Below are positions 1-12,479 of a DNA stretch of 64,000 nucleotides, one piece after another (within the stretch, counting starts at the first letter, position 1; each line of letters starts with the position of its first letter). The notes beneath the pieces were generated by a model. It did not search any database. It saw only the letters and a program-made list of their open reading frames with translations, and was not told the DNA's origin. Made by a program: the position numbers and the translations under genes. The stretch comes from Haliclystus octoradiatus (Eukaryota > Cnidaria > Staurozoa > Stauromedusae > Haliclystidae), in the NCBI GenBank assembly GCA_916610825.1, contig OU744448.1:24404761-24468760 (forward strand), read 5' to 3'.

Positions 1-456
1 TGATGAGAATCTTTAATAGTCCTGTTGATTCTGTAGCCTGTAGTACAACCCGCATTCTCCGATTGTGCTATTATATCTTGAACTGTTGTTATAAACTTTA
101 GGAGATTGTACGCGTCATCTTTCCTTACTTGTTTTCAATTCAACAATTTACTTAAAGCATATATCAGTCAACTGGTCACTTCTGCCATATTTATGCCATG
201 TTTAATTTCTTCCATGCATTGTTCTAAACCTATATATTGCATATTAATTGATTTGGTATCTTTGCCAATATTCCTCCTAGAATAAGTAATTTTGTGTTTT
301 TATCAGTTGCGCCAGGGTCTGCAAGTGATTGAAATGTTGTCTTGAATTGTCAATAATCTTTCAGTGAACCAATGAATAACAGTAATTTTAATTTGTAACG
401 TATTGATGGTGCTGTATATTTTTCTTTCTTTTCTATTTTAGCAGATGTGTTGTTCG

Positions 457-588
457 TTATACAATCCGTCTTACATCTTTGGGGATCTTCTTTTCCAAAT
501 GCTTTCTTGTAGCAGTCTTTTCTCCTATTCGTAATTGATTCATAATTGGTCCCCCACTACGTGATCTCGAAACAGCAGAAGCAATGTC
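457..588 (-). CDS. Probable 3'-terminal exon of an unknown minus-strand gene
   Basis: On the minus strand an acceptor (ctgatatttcag) at 589-600 is followed by 43 codons and a TAA at 457-459. The peptide has a balanced, protein-like composition: DIASAVSRSRSGGPIMNQLR and a basic end KKIPKDVRRIV. The reading stays open upstream to 696, but that part is hydrophobic and looks like intron. I do not recognise the family. If real, the rest of the gene should lie on the minus strand to the right, and none was found before the repeats, so it could also be a retro-copy fragment. Confidence 0.35.
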   Translation of the reverse strand, partial: DIASAVSRSRSGGPIMNQLRIGEKTATRKHLEKKIPKDVRRIV

Positions 589-707
589 CTGAAATATCAG
601 ATCAAAATTGACTGCTTCTGTCAGTAGGAACAAAGAAATCTGAAATAGCTGAGAAGCACTATACAACGGAACGATCAGATCATACCCAACAAACATCGTA
701 TTAATAA

Positions 708-893
708 AGGGTTTCCATGTTTGTATTCATATTTACTCCCGTATTTACTAAACGATAAAATGTTAGGAGACACGAGTGAAGCTCTAAAAATTCACGAGCT
801 CCGAGCGATTGATTTTTAGCTTCCCGAGTGTCTCTCAACCTTTTCTCGTTTGGTAAATATGAATACAAACATTTTCAAGCGTGTGGTAACCCT
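708..893. repeat. Foldback (palindromic) element
   Basis: The left arm AAGGGTTT...TGTTTGTATTCATATTTAC pairs with the right arm GTAAATATGAATACAAACA...GGTAACCCTT. The inner segments around AGGAGACACGAGTGAAGCT and AGCTTCCCGAGTGTCTCT also pair, so nearly the whole 186 bp folds back on itself. The left arm lacks about 10 bases present in the right. Confidence 0.75.
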
Positions 894-2218
894 TTTCTAA
901 AATAAAACAAACGTCAGAATCTCATTCGAGGGCAAATTTAGTACAGTCATTTTAAGCCAATACAAGCCTTAACCTCACACAAATTGCAACAGAAGCATTT
1001 TTTATCAATTCTAGGGTCAAATTTTATGCTTAACAACATATCCAAAATGTTCCGAAATCGGAGTAGGCAAAATGCCTTAATTTCGCAATCTGATTTATGA
1101 CAATTCCAGTAGAAACATGAAAGCGAGGCTGTCCAGTTTCAGTGCAATCATGTTATTTAATTTGAAGGAATACCATCAGACATTATAGCCCTTCATCATT
1201 TAGCTCATAAAATGTGCTTAAAATTTCTTTACTGTCACTATGTATCGAATTATCAAAACGAGGCTATGTATGAAGATTAAACAAATCGACATAGGAAAAC
1301 TAGAAAAAGATATATACAGTAAGTGAAAAATGTTATTCATTATATTTTAACATTCCACTAGCAGGATAGATTATTTAATTACTTAATTTATCTTATTTAG
1401 AAAATACAACTAGGTAATATCCATTGTTCACAACGAACAATTTCAGGCAAATGCCTAGGAATGTTCATGGTCGCAATTATTTTTGACAGAAATTGACTAA
1501 GTTAAAATTCAATTTCAATTCATAAAACAAGCAAGGAAATCCCACAACAAGATATATATTGTTGAATAAAGAAAGACGCATATTACAAGAACGTCTGTAA
1601 TATAAATTGTACATAGTTCTCTAGAAATTGATGTATTAATTGTTATCTAAATTTAAGGTTTACCTTGAAACAGCGTAGCCTATAATTGTCTTTCATTCTG
1701 TGTTTTTATTTTGCATGCTGCACGGCAAATAACTCATTTATGACGCTTTTCAATAAATATAAACATCTTGAGCTAAATATCGTTTTGTAAATCATTGCCA
1801 TAGTTGAGATATTTATTGGATTGATATCGGAAAGTTATAATTTATGCATTTTATCACATATCAAACTTTTGAAGCTAGCGGTTTTTCACGATTTTTGGAG
1901 CCATGTTTAACCTTAGGATTTCATGCACGCTCTTTGACCAATCAGATCGCAGAAAACTTTCGTGATTTTTAGAAATGTTCATCATATCCAGCTAATGCAT
2001 TCGTATACCCTCCCCTCATCTCATACTGTACGTACTTCAACACCACTCCTCTTTTCAAACTGAACCACCCCTTGTGATAAAACAATCGCTCTGTTCTCAA
2101 GGCGGCAGCTGTCTGATCTTACACAGGACTATAAAATCTTAATTTCCGTTGTACCTCTCAACGCAGGCGGCTTCTGTCATCTTCTTGCGGTAACCTGTCA
2201 TATTTCAACAAACAATAG
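894..2218. other. AT-rich stretch, nothing recognised
   Basis: No long open frames, repeats shared with the rest of the window, or RNA-like structures were seen. It holds a GC-richer patch near 2030-2200. Confidence 0.5.
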
Positions 2219-2286
2219 ATTACACGACTGTGGCTAGATTTGACTTGCCCAAGTCTCACTTTTACTTTGACGATTTTGATATGTTG
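2219..2286 (+). CDS. Candidate internal exon of an unidentified gene
   Basis: 68 nt between an AG (caacaatag, 2217-2218) and a consensus donor TTG/gtaagt at 2287. The phase-1 to phase-0 reading gives YTTVARFDLPKSHFYFDDFD, which looks protein-like. It ends exactly where the left inverted-repeat arm begins. No partner exons were found, so this may be chance or the edge of a repeat. Confidence 0.25.
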
Positions 2287-2324
2287 GTAAGTGTATGGCG
2301 TCATATTTCCGCCAAAATTCAACG

Positions 2325-2575
2325 TTCGTCATTTTATGCTTCGTTTCTCATTTTATGCTTTGATTTTTATTCCTTGTTTCTCATTTTATTCCTTGTTTCT
2401 CATTTTATGCATCGTTCCTCATTTTATGCTTCGTTTCTCATTTTATGCTTCGTTTTGTTTTTGTTATCCTGTTTCATTTTATGCTTCGTCTCTTATTTTT
2501 TGCTTCAATTCTGATTTTATGCTTCGTTTTGTTTTTGACATCCTGTTTCATTTTATGCTTCGTTTCTGATTCTTC
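2325..2575. repeat. Short tandem repeat, about 19-20-bp unit
   Basis: Repeated variants of CATTTTATGCTTCGTTTCT. It creates overlapping open frames with repetitive F/L/C-rich peptides that are not genes. Confidence 0.85.
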
Positions 2576-2787
2576 GTCAAGCTTGAATGGTTTCCCCCTT
2601 CGTTCCCCCAGCATGCTGCTCCCTTTTCTGTGCACAACAGACTAGTGATTGTAACAGGAAATGGCTGTCGGAAATGAGGGTCGGCTGGGATGAGACAGAA
2701 ACAGTTCAGAAAGGCCCACAATGATTCGAATCACTTCATTATTGACTCATTAGCGATGGAGGTTGCACGTTTTATTTTACTTTTGCC

Positions 2788-2862
2788 ATGAATATTCAAA
2801 ATGCAAAAGAAACATCAAGGCGTGTGGCTGAGCAGCTACTAACCACTTCAAATCAAGCAGAG
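2788..2862 (+). other. Weak coding-like patch
   Basis: ATG at 2788 opens MNIQNAKETSRRVAEQLLTT, a compositionally protein-like run that ends near a poor donor (GAG/gtcatt). It lies in the part of the left arm missing from the right arm. No family recognised; could be an exon or chance. Confidence 0.15.
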
Positions 2863-3968
2863 GTCATTCTATATTCAAAGCAACAATTATGTATGTGTTA
2901 TGTGTATATAATCGGCGTATATAATGTAATGTCTAAAACTCAGCAAAATCGAATTGGTTGGTTTCTCTCATTTGAAAAACATGCTGTGTCTGTTTTTATA
3001 CTTTAAATTGTCACTTTGTTATTCGTAGAGTTGGTTTCAGTATTTATTAAATAATTTGCAGTTTATCGTGATTATGTTATAAGACTATGTTTAAATATTT
3101 GATTGTTGGTGGATAGTGTTACACATGTCTTTGTCTACATCCTATACATTTACATTTTAATGAAGTGAGTTTCCAATTATTTATGTTAATTATTTTATGA
3201 TATTGGTATACGTAGTAGATGGTGGTGGTCACGTGGATATTTTAAAATATTTTGAGCAGTTTTATAGTTGATTTTCGGCAATGATGCTCAGCAAGACGGC
3301 AACCGCAGCAAGGAATTTGGTGCGCAATACGGCCGACGCTTTCCGTCCATTTGACATTGTTTTTCCAGAAATAATATATACCTATACAACAGAAAATTCA
3401 AATCCTAAATTTTCCCTGTAAATAGTAAAAAGTATAGGGTAATAGGATACATTCTTATTAGTATTTATTTTACCAAATAAATAAAACCATAACATATGCA
3501 CCCTATCCGTCTCCAAATCACATTACTGGTAAGGGTGATCCTGAATCTTGAATCAATATGTAGAGTAAGATGATTTTAGGCTACTAAATCTCCTGAAATC
3601 TCCCCAGTCTTTCAGATTGGAATTAGAACCGCGAAATCAGATGAGACTTCATCAAAAGGCCAGCAAGCTGCCTTTCATTTCTATCGAAACTCATTGATAA
3701 ATTTTAAAATCAGATCCTAGCAAGATCTAAAAAAGCTATTGGATTGGATGAATTATATACTAAAAGGATAAATCAATACCAGCAGTATAACGAAGAATAG
3801 TCTTTCCTCTTTGAATTTAGGATGTTAATATTGTATGTTATTAAAGTAACACACTGATACAACTCAAGACAGTAAATGTAGCGACTGGTAAAAGCAAATT
3901 TAGGTGAGTGAAAATGAGATTGCTAGGCTACTTTAGTACTAGGATGTCAGATTTAAGCATTGTCCATG

Positions 3969-4607
3969 AAGCATACGTCAGAGACCAAATCATTAAGACT
4001 TATTTTATTTCGGACTAACTGTAATCCATAGTGGAATCCTTGAATTTGGAACGCCGGATATTTACGCCAAAATTACGCCAAGTCAGAGTCAGCATTCAAG
4101 AATACGCCAAAAGGCCCAAATTTTGTTGGAAACTATAGAAAATTATCAAATTTCCACGCCAAAGAAATCAAATTGGCGTAAAATCAACTCAGTTCTACGC
4201 CGGATATATCCGGCGTAACATACATGGATTCCACTATGGACTGTAATTACAGTAAATTATGCACAGGCCTGCCCTCAACATGATTTCAAGTCTCTCAAGC
4301 CGCCCGCAAAAGTTTATTTTACGCAATTTTATCTCAAAAATTGTTTTTCTGCCCATGAAGACGGAAAAATTCTGTTGTAGCGCCTGCGTCTGGGACAATT
4401 ATTCCTCTGGCGCTCCAAGAGCTCTACCAATGCCCAGTTGAAAAGAATTGTCCTTGTGGGGAATGTAATCCCGCGCAATCTTCAGGAGTTGATAATAGAT
4501 TCTGTTGACAAATAAGTGCATTCTCCGCGCAAAACCAAGTTTTCTGAATTCTTTGCAACTAGGCAACTCAATTTGGGAAATAAATATAGGGCATACGTCA
4601 GAGACCA
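3969..4607. repeat. 18-bp direct repeat bracketing a 600-bp segment
   Basis: GCATACGTCAGAGACCAA occurs near 3970 and again near 4589, the second followed by TTAATCATT where the first has ATCATT. The bracketed segment contains the hAT-like MITE. It could be a retroposon target duplication or a local duplication. Confidence 0.5.
4026..4239. mobile_element. hAT-like MITE, 214 bp, with perfect 8-bp target duplication
   Basis: Terminal inverted repeats CCATAGTGGAATCC and GGATTCCACTATGG, flanked on both sides by ACTGTAAT (4018-4025 and 4240-4247). An 8-bp duplication is characteristic of hAT-type (or P-type) elements. Non-coding; an internal 22-nt perfect palindrome sits at 4196-4217. Confidence 0.85.
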
Positions 4608-5611
4608 ATTAATCATTTTCAGAATATAATGTAACCTCATTCATATCACTGGGCAACAAAAAATGGACTTATTAAGCGGGTTGTGATGTTAAATGGAGTG
4701 AAATAATTGAGTTTGACATGAACTGTTAAATTGGAAAATTACTCATACGAAGCAGGTTGATAACAACAGTAGCCTAGCGATATTAACTGAGCTACACTGT
4801 AACAGCATTGTGAAATGTTTTGTGAAATTACCTAAATATTTTCACAACACTATATAGATGTCAATTTAATAAGCAAGTTTCTTAGAAAAATTGTTAGGAA
4901 CAGTGCAGTACAACAGCAGCTTCCGATGATAATTGGATGAGAAAATATTACATTCAAGAATGCTACTTCAAAGCTGTGTAGTATGCATCATAATTGTCGT
5001 TTCTTATTCAGAGAGCAGTTTACATAAAAACGTTTTTTCGAAAGGACTGATGCAATATAATTTGTAACCAAGTTGGGTACCATGGATTTTAAAATAAATG
5101 TGAAATTAATCCTCAATTGAGGTGCTACAATCCAAGAAGTCCTGATTACAGGGTAAACTTTAGCCTCGAAATACCGATGGTAAACTAAATGAAATTAATT
5201 AAATGACGTGATCATCATTGTCTATGAACATCACTTTATTGCTCGATTTACTTGCTTTTGTGAAATATTATGGAAATTGAGAGACAGTTGTTTTTCTGCA
5301 ACAGCTGCTCGTTGCAGTTTCACGATTTAGAATTTGCTCATGATCAGGATCTGACAAAAGATTACGGAAGGCTAGAGCAAATTCAGAAGAAAATCGATAA
5401 CTCCTTGATTTATAGGCCAAAGCTCAACAAAAAATTTGTAAGGAAATGCTGAAAATATTGTAAGATTCCAGAAAGCTAAACCTTATGTCAGAGGCTGCTC
5501 ATGATTAAAAGGAGTATCATACTCGACTCTTTTTTAAACCTATCATACGCATATCGATGCACTAAAAGCCTTTTGCATCTTAATCAGACCCTGGCGATTG
5601 CTATGTCCCTT
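4608..5611. other. AT-rich stretch with a relic of the CAGGGTYCGACAAAA MITE family
   Basis: About 5368-5490 resembles the interior and right end of the hAT-like MITE at 55549-55722 (CAAATTCAGAAGAAAAT... and a degenerate terminal repeat). Otherwise nothing recognised. Confidence 0.4.
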
Positions 5612-5687
5612 CCCCTGCAAAAAACAGTTCAGGAGTTCATGAACTGTTCATAAACTGTTCATGAACTTCTTAACTGTTTTTCGCAGG
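5612..5687. mobile_element. GTTCATGAAC foldback MITE, copy 1
   Basis: Begins CCCCTGCAAAAAACAGTTC and ends AACTGTTTTTCGCAGG, with GTTCATGAAC units inside. Same family as copies in unc79 introns (for example 44562-44779). Confidence 0.8.
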
Positions 5688-7282
5688 CTTCCTATCTCCG
5701 AGGATATATTTGTTTTGTTGATATACTTCCATAAAAAAATGTTCTTGGATATTCCATTTCAACATTGGACTTTTGTATGAGTAAATGATTTGCATTCTCA
5801 TTATGTTTCTATGCTTTGTTTATGTTAGGCTGTGGAAATTACAATCTGCTCTACAAATGTACGAACATAAGTACAAGTGACTTTAAGAATTTCCTTCCTG
5901 GATTATGAATGAAAATATGTAGGCTATTGGAGAGTGCTAAATCAGATTAAATCATGGACTATAAATCATTGCTCACCTTTGGTATCAAGTTGACAAAAAG
6001 CATATGTATTTCAAAAATTCAAATGCAATCAACCAATTGACCTATATGATTTACTAAGTGATGGATCGAAGAGACACATGATGACAAGACTTTGAGTCTT
6101 TCAGTGGTGATACAAAATGATGGATGTTACAATACCAAAATTGCATTTATTCCACATTTTCAATTGTTAATTTTCTTTGCTATCCGACGTTTCTCTACTA
6201 TTACAGTACTAGACCAACATATTGTATTGCAAGCTGGATTTTAAAATCATTACTTCAGAATCTTGATTATCAAATTAAAGCATGGCTATGGATACTCAAA
6301 TAACTTACATCCCTGAAACTTATGCTGTCAAAATCTGTGAAATTTTTCTATGGCCTATCTATATCACACAATACAATAATTGTTTATGCTGCTCTTAAGT
6401 TTATTGTAAAATAGTCTTCAAGGTATCAGACAATCATTTATATGTAAATATATCAACATTTAGAGCCGAGGGACAATGTATTTCAAATGTTAATATTTTT
6501 ATTTGTGTCTATTTTGGAATGTCTTAATATGAGTTTAGCGTCTGATGACATATGAATGTTTGCATTTTTCCATTGTAGTAACTAATAAATTTACCTGGGC
6601 TCTTACTTCCGTAATTTACAGAAACCGGTATTGCACTGAACTCTAAAGTACATGAAAACTACATATCTGTTTTCCTGACTCCCAGCTTTGTCCATTTTAT
6701 CATTCCTCCTTTGATTACAAATACTGATTACTGTTTTAAAATAATGCTATTATACTGCTTCTATATAAACAATGGACCTCATTTGACCTGTTCAACTCTT
6801 ATAAGAAGTGTTTCAAAAATTGTTGAAACATGAAAACAGACAAATAATGGGGATATTATATATTGTAAACTGTATCAGTCCATGTAACTATAATGCTCAA
6901 CGGTTTTTGTTTGTTTTGTATTTCATCTCAAAACATATTTCTGAGCTGGAGAAAAACAATCATGTGTCTGTGAATGCAAAATTGCCCAAACTATTAAGGA
7001 TGTCTCATGAAAATGTATGTAATTTCACGTTCATGAATCGTACACGAATTCTTTTCTCAGAGACTTCCCTGATTTGTCTTATAGAATTTCTTAATCTGAG
7101 ACTAGTTTTTACAACAAACTTTAGCCAATTTGAATTAACTCGTACAACGTGTCCTCTATGTTAGGAATGTTTACAACTTTATTTTATCTGGATGGTAAGA
7201 TGAACTATTATACTGGTCACTAGAAAAATTCACAATAAAAAAGACAGAAGATTAGTATCAATTATTTTGTACATTTTATTTG
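5688..7282. other. AT-rich stretch, nothing recognised
   Basis: Open frames here (for example near 6808-7164) have no exon-like borders or recognisable sequence. Confidence 0.5.
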
Positions 7283-9140
7283 CTATAGGAAATACAGTGG
7301 AAATACAACATTCTTCTTCAATGGGTATTTTGATCAATTGTCAACATTTTTCTTCAAAATCACTCCCGAGTATTTATCTACACCAGATAAAGTATTCCAG
7401 CGAGTTTCAATAAGAATAATTTTCAAATGTTGCTTTTATACTCAAAAACTGTTTTGTGGGATGGGGTATATACAGTGGACATGCACAATTCTCGTTCAAT
7501 AGGTATTTCGGTCAATTGATAATATTTTACTTAAAAATCATACCAGAGTATTTATCTACATCAGATAAAGTATTCCAGCGAGTTTCAATAAAAATAATTT
7601 TCAAATGTTCTTTTTATACTCAAAAACTGTTTTGTAGGATAGGGTATATACAGTGGATATGCACAATTCTCGTTCAATAGGTATTTCAGTCAATTGATAA
7701 TATTTTACTTAAAAATCATACCAGAGTATTTATCTACACCAGATAAAGTATTCCAGTTAGTTTCAATAAAAATAATTTTCAAATGTTGTTTTTATACTCA
7801 AAAACTGTTTTGTGGGATAGGGTATATACAGTGGACATGCACAATTCTCGTTCAATAGGTATTTCAGTCAATTGATAATATTTTACTTAAAAATCATACC
7901 AGAGTATTTATCTACACCAGATAAAGTATTCCAGTTAGTTTCAATAAAAATAATTTTCAAATGTTCTTTTTATACTCAAAAACTGTTTTGTGGGATAGGG
8001 TATATACAGTGGATATGCACAATTCTCGGTCAATAGGTATTTCGGTCAATTGATAATATTTTACTTAAAAATCATACCAGAGTATTTATCTACATCAGAT
8101 AAAGTATTCCAGCGAGTTTCAATAAAAATAATTTTCAAATGTTCTTTTTATACTCAAAAACTGTTTTGTAGGATAGGGTATATACAGTGGATATGCACAA
8201 TTCTCGTTCAATAGGTATTTCAGTCAATTGATAATATTTTACTTAAAAATCATACCAGAGTATTTATCTACACCAGATAAAGTATTCCAGTTAGTTTCAA
8301 TAAAAATAATTTTGAAATGTTGTTTTTATACTCAAAAACTGTTTTGTGGGATAGGGTATATACAGTGGACATGCACAATTCTCGTTCAATAGGTATTTCA
8401 GTCAATTGATAATATTTTACTTAAAAATCATACCAGAGTATTTATCTACACCAGATAAAGTATTCCAGTTAGTTTCAATAAAAATAATTTTCAAATGTTC
8501 TTTTTATACTCAAAAACTGTTTTGTGGGATAGGGTATATACAGTGGATATGCACAATTCTCGGTCAATAGGTATTTCAGTCAATTGATAATATTTTACTT
8601 AGAAATCATACCAGAGTATTTATCTACATCAGATAAAGTATTTTATCTACATCAGATAAAGTATTCCAGCGAATTTCAATAAAAATAATTTTGAAAGGTT
8701 GTTTTTATACTCAAAAACTGTTTTGTGGGATAGGGTATATACAGTGGACATGCACAATTCTCGTTCAATAGGTATTTCAGTCAATTGATAATATTTTACT
8801 TAAAAATCATACCAGAGTATTTATCTACACCAGATAAAGTATTCCAGTTAGTTTCAATAAAAATAATTTTGAAATGTTGTTTTTATACTCAAAAACTGTT
8901 TTGTGGGATGGGGTATATACAGTGGACATGCACAATTCTCGTTCAATAGGTATTTCATCAATTGTTAATATTTTATTAAAAATCATACCAGAGTATTTAT
9001 CTACACCAGATAAAGTATTCCAGTTAGTTTCAATAAAAATAATTTTCAAATGTTGTTTTTATACTCAAAAACTGTTTTGTGGGATGGGGTATATACAGTG
9101 GACATGCACAATTCTCGTTCAATAGCTATTTCAGTCATTT
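7283..9140. repeat. 178-bp satellite array with three-monomer higher-order repeat
   Basis: The anchor AGTATTCCAG recurs at 7391, 7569, 7747, 7925, 8103, 8281, 8459, 8660, 8838 and 9014: spacing exactly 178 bp except one 201-bp step (a local 23-bp duplication at about 8618-8663) and one 176. Monomers starting 7569/7747/7925 share diagnostic variants with 8103/8281/8459 (CGAG versus TTAG, GTTCTTTTT versus GTTGTTTTT, TAGGATAG versus TGGGATAG, CGGTCAATAGG), so a 534-bp unit was duplicated. The first unit and the region after 9140 are degenerate. Confidence 0.95.
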
Positions 9141-11760
9141 GTTTATAGAAAATCACATCAGGAGATGTAAGAACACCAGAGAAAGAGTTCTTAAGAATTT
9201 AGCGAACATTTACTTCAAAGGATAAACTAACGCATTCTTGCTTTGGGGGATTTTGCATAGATGTCAATAGTTGATGAGGAATGGTTTTAATGCAGTGAAA
9301 GTCATCAAATATTGCATAGTAAACCCATTTAGTAGCATGTTGTTAACCTTAAGAAAGAAATCATATCAAGAGGCATTCAGGCGTTTAACAGTAACAGTTT
9401 GAAGAGGAGATTATCATTGAAACTAAATTCTTCAAGAGGCAATGTTACTGTCTCTATGACGTAAATTGAGTTATCTCGATACATTGACTTATAGCACAGA
9501 TATATGACCTACCTATTGCAGAGTCGCAAGTTGGAACAAACACAATCAATCACAAAATCTAACGCATATTCAATATATAGCTATTATCATATGTATAATA
9601 GATTTCTAAACATTTCTAGAGCATAATCAATGTTACATTAGTTACAGTCTTATATAATCCCAACTTTATTCCAATTGAGTTTGTTGTACAAATTTAAAGT
9701 ATTTGTAAATTTGTAGGCGGCATACAATTTATAGCTAATGTTACAATCTCAAACAGTCTGTTTACAGATGTAAAATGATCATGATAAATTTACAGGTGTT
9801 GCCATGTAAACACAGTCTGAGGTGTATTTGGTTTCTTCAAGTTTTGCTCAAGTACAAATCAAATTGGTCATATTCTTGGTTAATGGTAACTTATGTAAAT
9901 TAACCATCTTTTTATGGTGGTCATTACTTTAGCAAAATTCCAAACAGTTCATTACAAGTGTTATAATATAGTTATTGGAACTAGTGATGTCCTTCATTCC
10001 AATGTGGTGTAAACAATGGTTTCAGCATTAGCTTGCCATATTGCTATTGTTCAACATCATAGAGTAAACAGATACAGATGATAAATCATATGGTCTCAGT
10101 TTATGAAATAAGGTGATTTGTGCAATTTGAATATCTGGCAACTTGTTCATGCCGATTGGACATAATAGCTTTGGAATAACCAATCCCATCGTGCATTACA
10201 CAGAAACGACCTCTGGCACGAAGCTATTTGTCCTCATATCCTATAAAAGATTGGATAACAAGAAGTTAATATATCGAGTAAGAAGCATGTCATATTTAAA
10301 ACAAATTCTACATCTTTGTTGTGTTGTTGGAACGTCCAGAATTAATGAGTCAATTGACTAGGGCAGAAGTATCAACTTGACCATGAAAAAGAAATGTCAT
10401 ACAGGATATTAGCAAAAGCATTAATCCAGAACTAGTAAAATTTTTAAAAAGTATTTCCAAAATCTTCAAAATGTAGATGGGATGACATTGTTTTGACAAA
10501 TAGTTGGTTAATTAGTAACACAGTTTTAAATGCTATAGTTTGAATGCAACTACTTTCAGATTATTGCCAGCAAGTGTTAACTTGTTTGTTATACAAATGC
10601 ATGTTTGGCAATTAATTGATTATAGAAGCTCTACCGGTAGACAACTTGGTATATGTGTCTACTTGTCAAATACAGTAATGGTTAAAACTTTAGTGGTTCA
10701 GTTACCACACTATTTTCAACAGTTTAAACAATCCAGCAAATCTAGCTAGCTAATTTTGTAAACAAGCTGATTAAAAAGTAGGTCCTATAATATGAGAAAT
10801 AATTTTTCAAAACAGTTAAAGTGGCATGACCAGTATATAGGTCTAACTTTATTCGCTTTTTTCTCTATCTACTTGTGTAAAAACAGTATATCTTTAGAAC
10901 TTGATATGAAATAAGCAGCCATTCAGACAAAGAAGCAAACCATAACACAACTGATCTATTTAAAGCAAAGCAGCAATCATTGGTAATATCATGAGATGAT
11001 CCTGACCAGTTGGTCAAGGCTGAAGTAAACTTGTAGTGAAGCATAATACAGTATAGCATATCAGACACTGGAGCTGTTTCCATTTATTGCATGGCTGCTT
11101 TATCATTCCTTTCTAAGTAGCTTTATAGCCTATATAATAGATCTGATTGCAGAAGTAAAATCTTGCAACGATATACTAATGAAGTCAATACATCGGTAGG
11201 CCTAGTCTGAAAACTAAATTTTGAATTATTTTGATTGGTGTAGACAATATAAATAGCCTAGTATTTTGATAATTTTTTCGTTTCAATGAGCATGTACCTA
11301 ACATCATTGGTCATGAACCAGTATTTTTGATTTAAAGTTATTAGATGTATCTATAGGTGTAAGCAGTCTGGCCTATTAAGGTTGATATGTGTGTGTGGAG
11401 TAAATATGGTCTGAGCTGTGTTATCCATGTAACTGTTGGCTCAAATTATAATAATTTCAATATTGGAAAGAATGCCGTTTGCAGGCAAGATATTAAACGC
11501 AGATTCGCTTTTGCTGATGAAACCCTACCTAGATGCATTTTTAATATCATGTCAAATTTATATAGAATCAAATCACTTCAGCATACTTGTTGAATGTCCA
11601 TGCCAAAAGAGCTTGCATGTCTGTTTTGGCTGCACATACAAATGCTCCAAAATTTAGTTTTTTGAGAGAAACACAGAAATGTAGGCCTAAAGGTGTGTAG
11701 TCAATAGTCATGGACTCACTATCATATCTGTTTTAATTTATTGAAATTGAGACGCGCAAT
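9141..11760. other. AT-rich stretch, nothing recognised
   Basis: Degenerate satellite edge to about 9215, then unique-looking sequence. Short open frames lack support. Confidence 0.5.
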
Positions 11761-11782
11761 CATTTTCGTGGCTGAAATTCAA

Positions 11783-12235
11783 ACCACGCATTTCATAATT
11801 TTATCCGTATTTTATAAGAACATGACATAATTTCCATGATTATTTAGATGTTATATCCAAAATTTGCCAACATATGTGATCCGTCCGACGTCCGTGCAAA
11901 ATTACACCAGAATTTGGCTTTCAGCCGCGCATTTTCAGAGCAATAATACCACCTTGGCCGCGCACAATGCAACCTTTCCAATCTGGAACACTGCGATTGG
12001 GACATTGAGCACAGCAACGGACAATGCGACCAGATTGGAAGAATGCTGTTTTCAGGCAAGATCTTGGCCGCGCGAGCACTCCTGCTGCTGGCATTTCGTA
12101 ATTTTATCCATGTTTTACAAGAAAATGTCAACATTTCCATGATTCTTTACATTTTATATCAAAACCATTCTTAAATGTAAAGGCCTAATTAATCCACCCA
12201 CGCAAAATTGCACCAGAATTTGGCTATGCTGTCTG
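11783..12235. repeat. Diverged direct duplication with GC-rich core
   Basis: About 11783-11920 (GCATTTCATAATTTTATCCG..., GCAAAATTACACCAGAATTT) and about 12090-12230 (GCATTTCGTAATTTTATCCA..., GCAAAATTGCACCAGAATTT) are diverged copies. Between them is a CG-richer segment with CCAATCTGG and CCAGATTGG as a small inverted pair. Confidence 0.6.
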
Positions 12236-12479
12236 ATAGCAAATAATCGTGCAGTGTACGAGGAAATTACTGAGAAAGACCATATAGCAAGATGAAAAGC
12301 TAGGACTAATAATTTAATTGATAGCTCATGGTCAATTGGTCATGATTGATCATTTGATCATGACATATTTACGTTATTATCGGGCATATGTTATCCAAAA
12401 TAGCTGTGTTTATCCTCATAATAGAACGTTCAATTACAATAACCCGAATAAAAGAAGACTTACCTTTGGATGGATAGAG

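Larger units (their letters stand above)
2289..3755 (+). repeat. Long inverted repeat, left arm
   Basis: The segments 2289-2660 and 3491-3755 are the reverse complement, at high but imperfect identity, of 12820-13112 and 12480-12745. The 830 bp between them (2660-3490) is absent from the right arm, where about 75 bp of unrelated or highly diverged sequence takes its place. Confidence 0.85.

Noticed and set aside
2230..2645. Overlapping open frames of 66-94 codons
   Set aside because: They come from the ATTTTATGCTTCG tandem repeat, which is open in several frames at once and gives low-complexity F/L/C-rich peptides.
3282..3400. ATG ATG start with a mitochondrial-presequence-like peptide (MMLSKTATAARN...)
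   Set aside because: No donor follows before the frame turns AT-rich, and it lies in the part of the repeat arm of unknown origin; likely chance.
5270..5452. 60-codon frame with a CNSC motif
   Set aside because: The 3' half resembles the hAT-like MITE at 55549-55722; no splice sites or homologue.
7456..9125. Open frames on both strands
   Set aside because: All lie in the 178-bp satellite; a monomer length not divisible by three explains the frame pattern.
7283..9140. CRISPR array
   Set aside because: Units are contiguous 178-bp monomers without unique spacers, in a eukaryotic genome.
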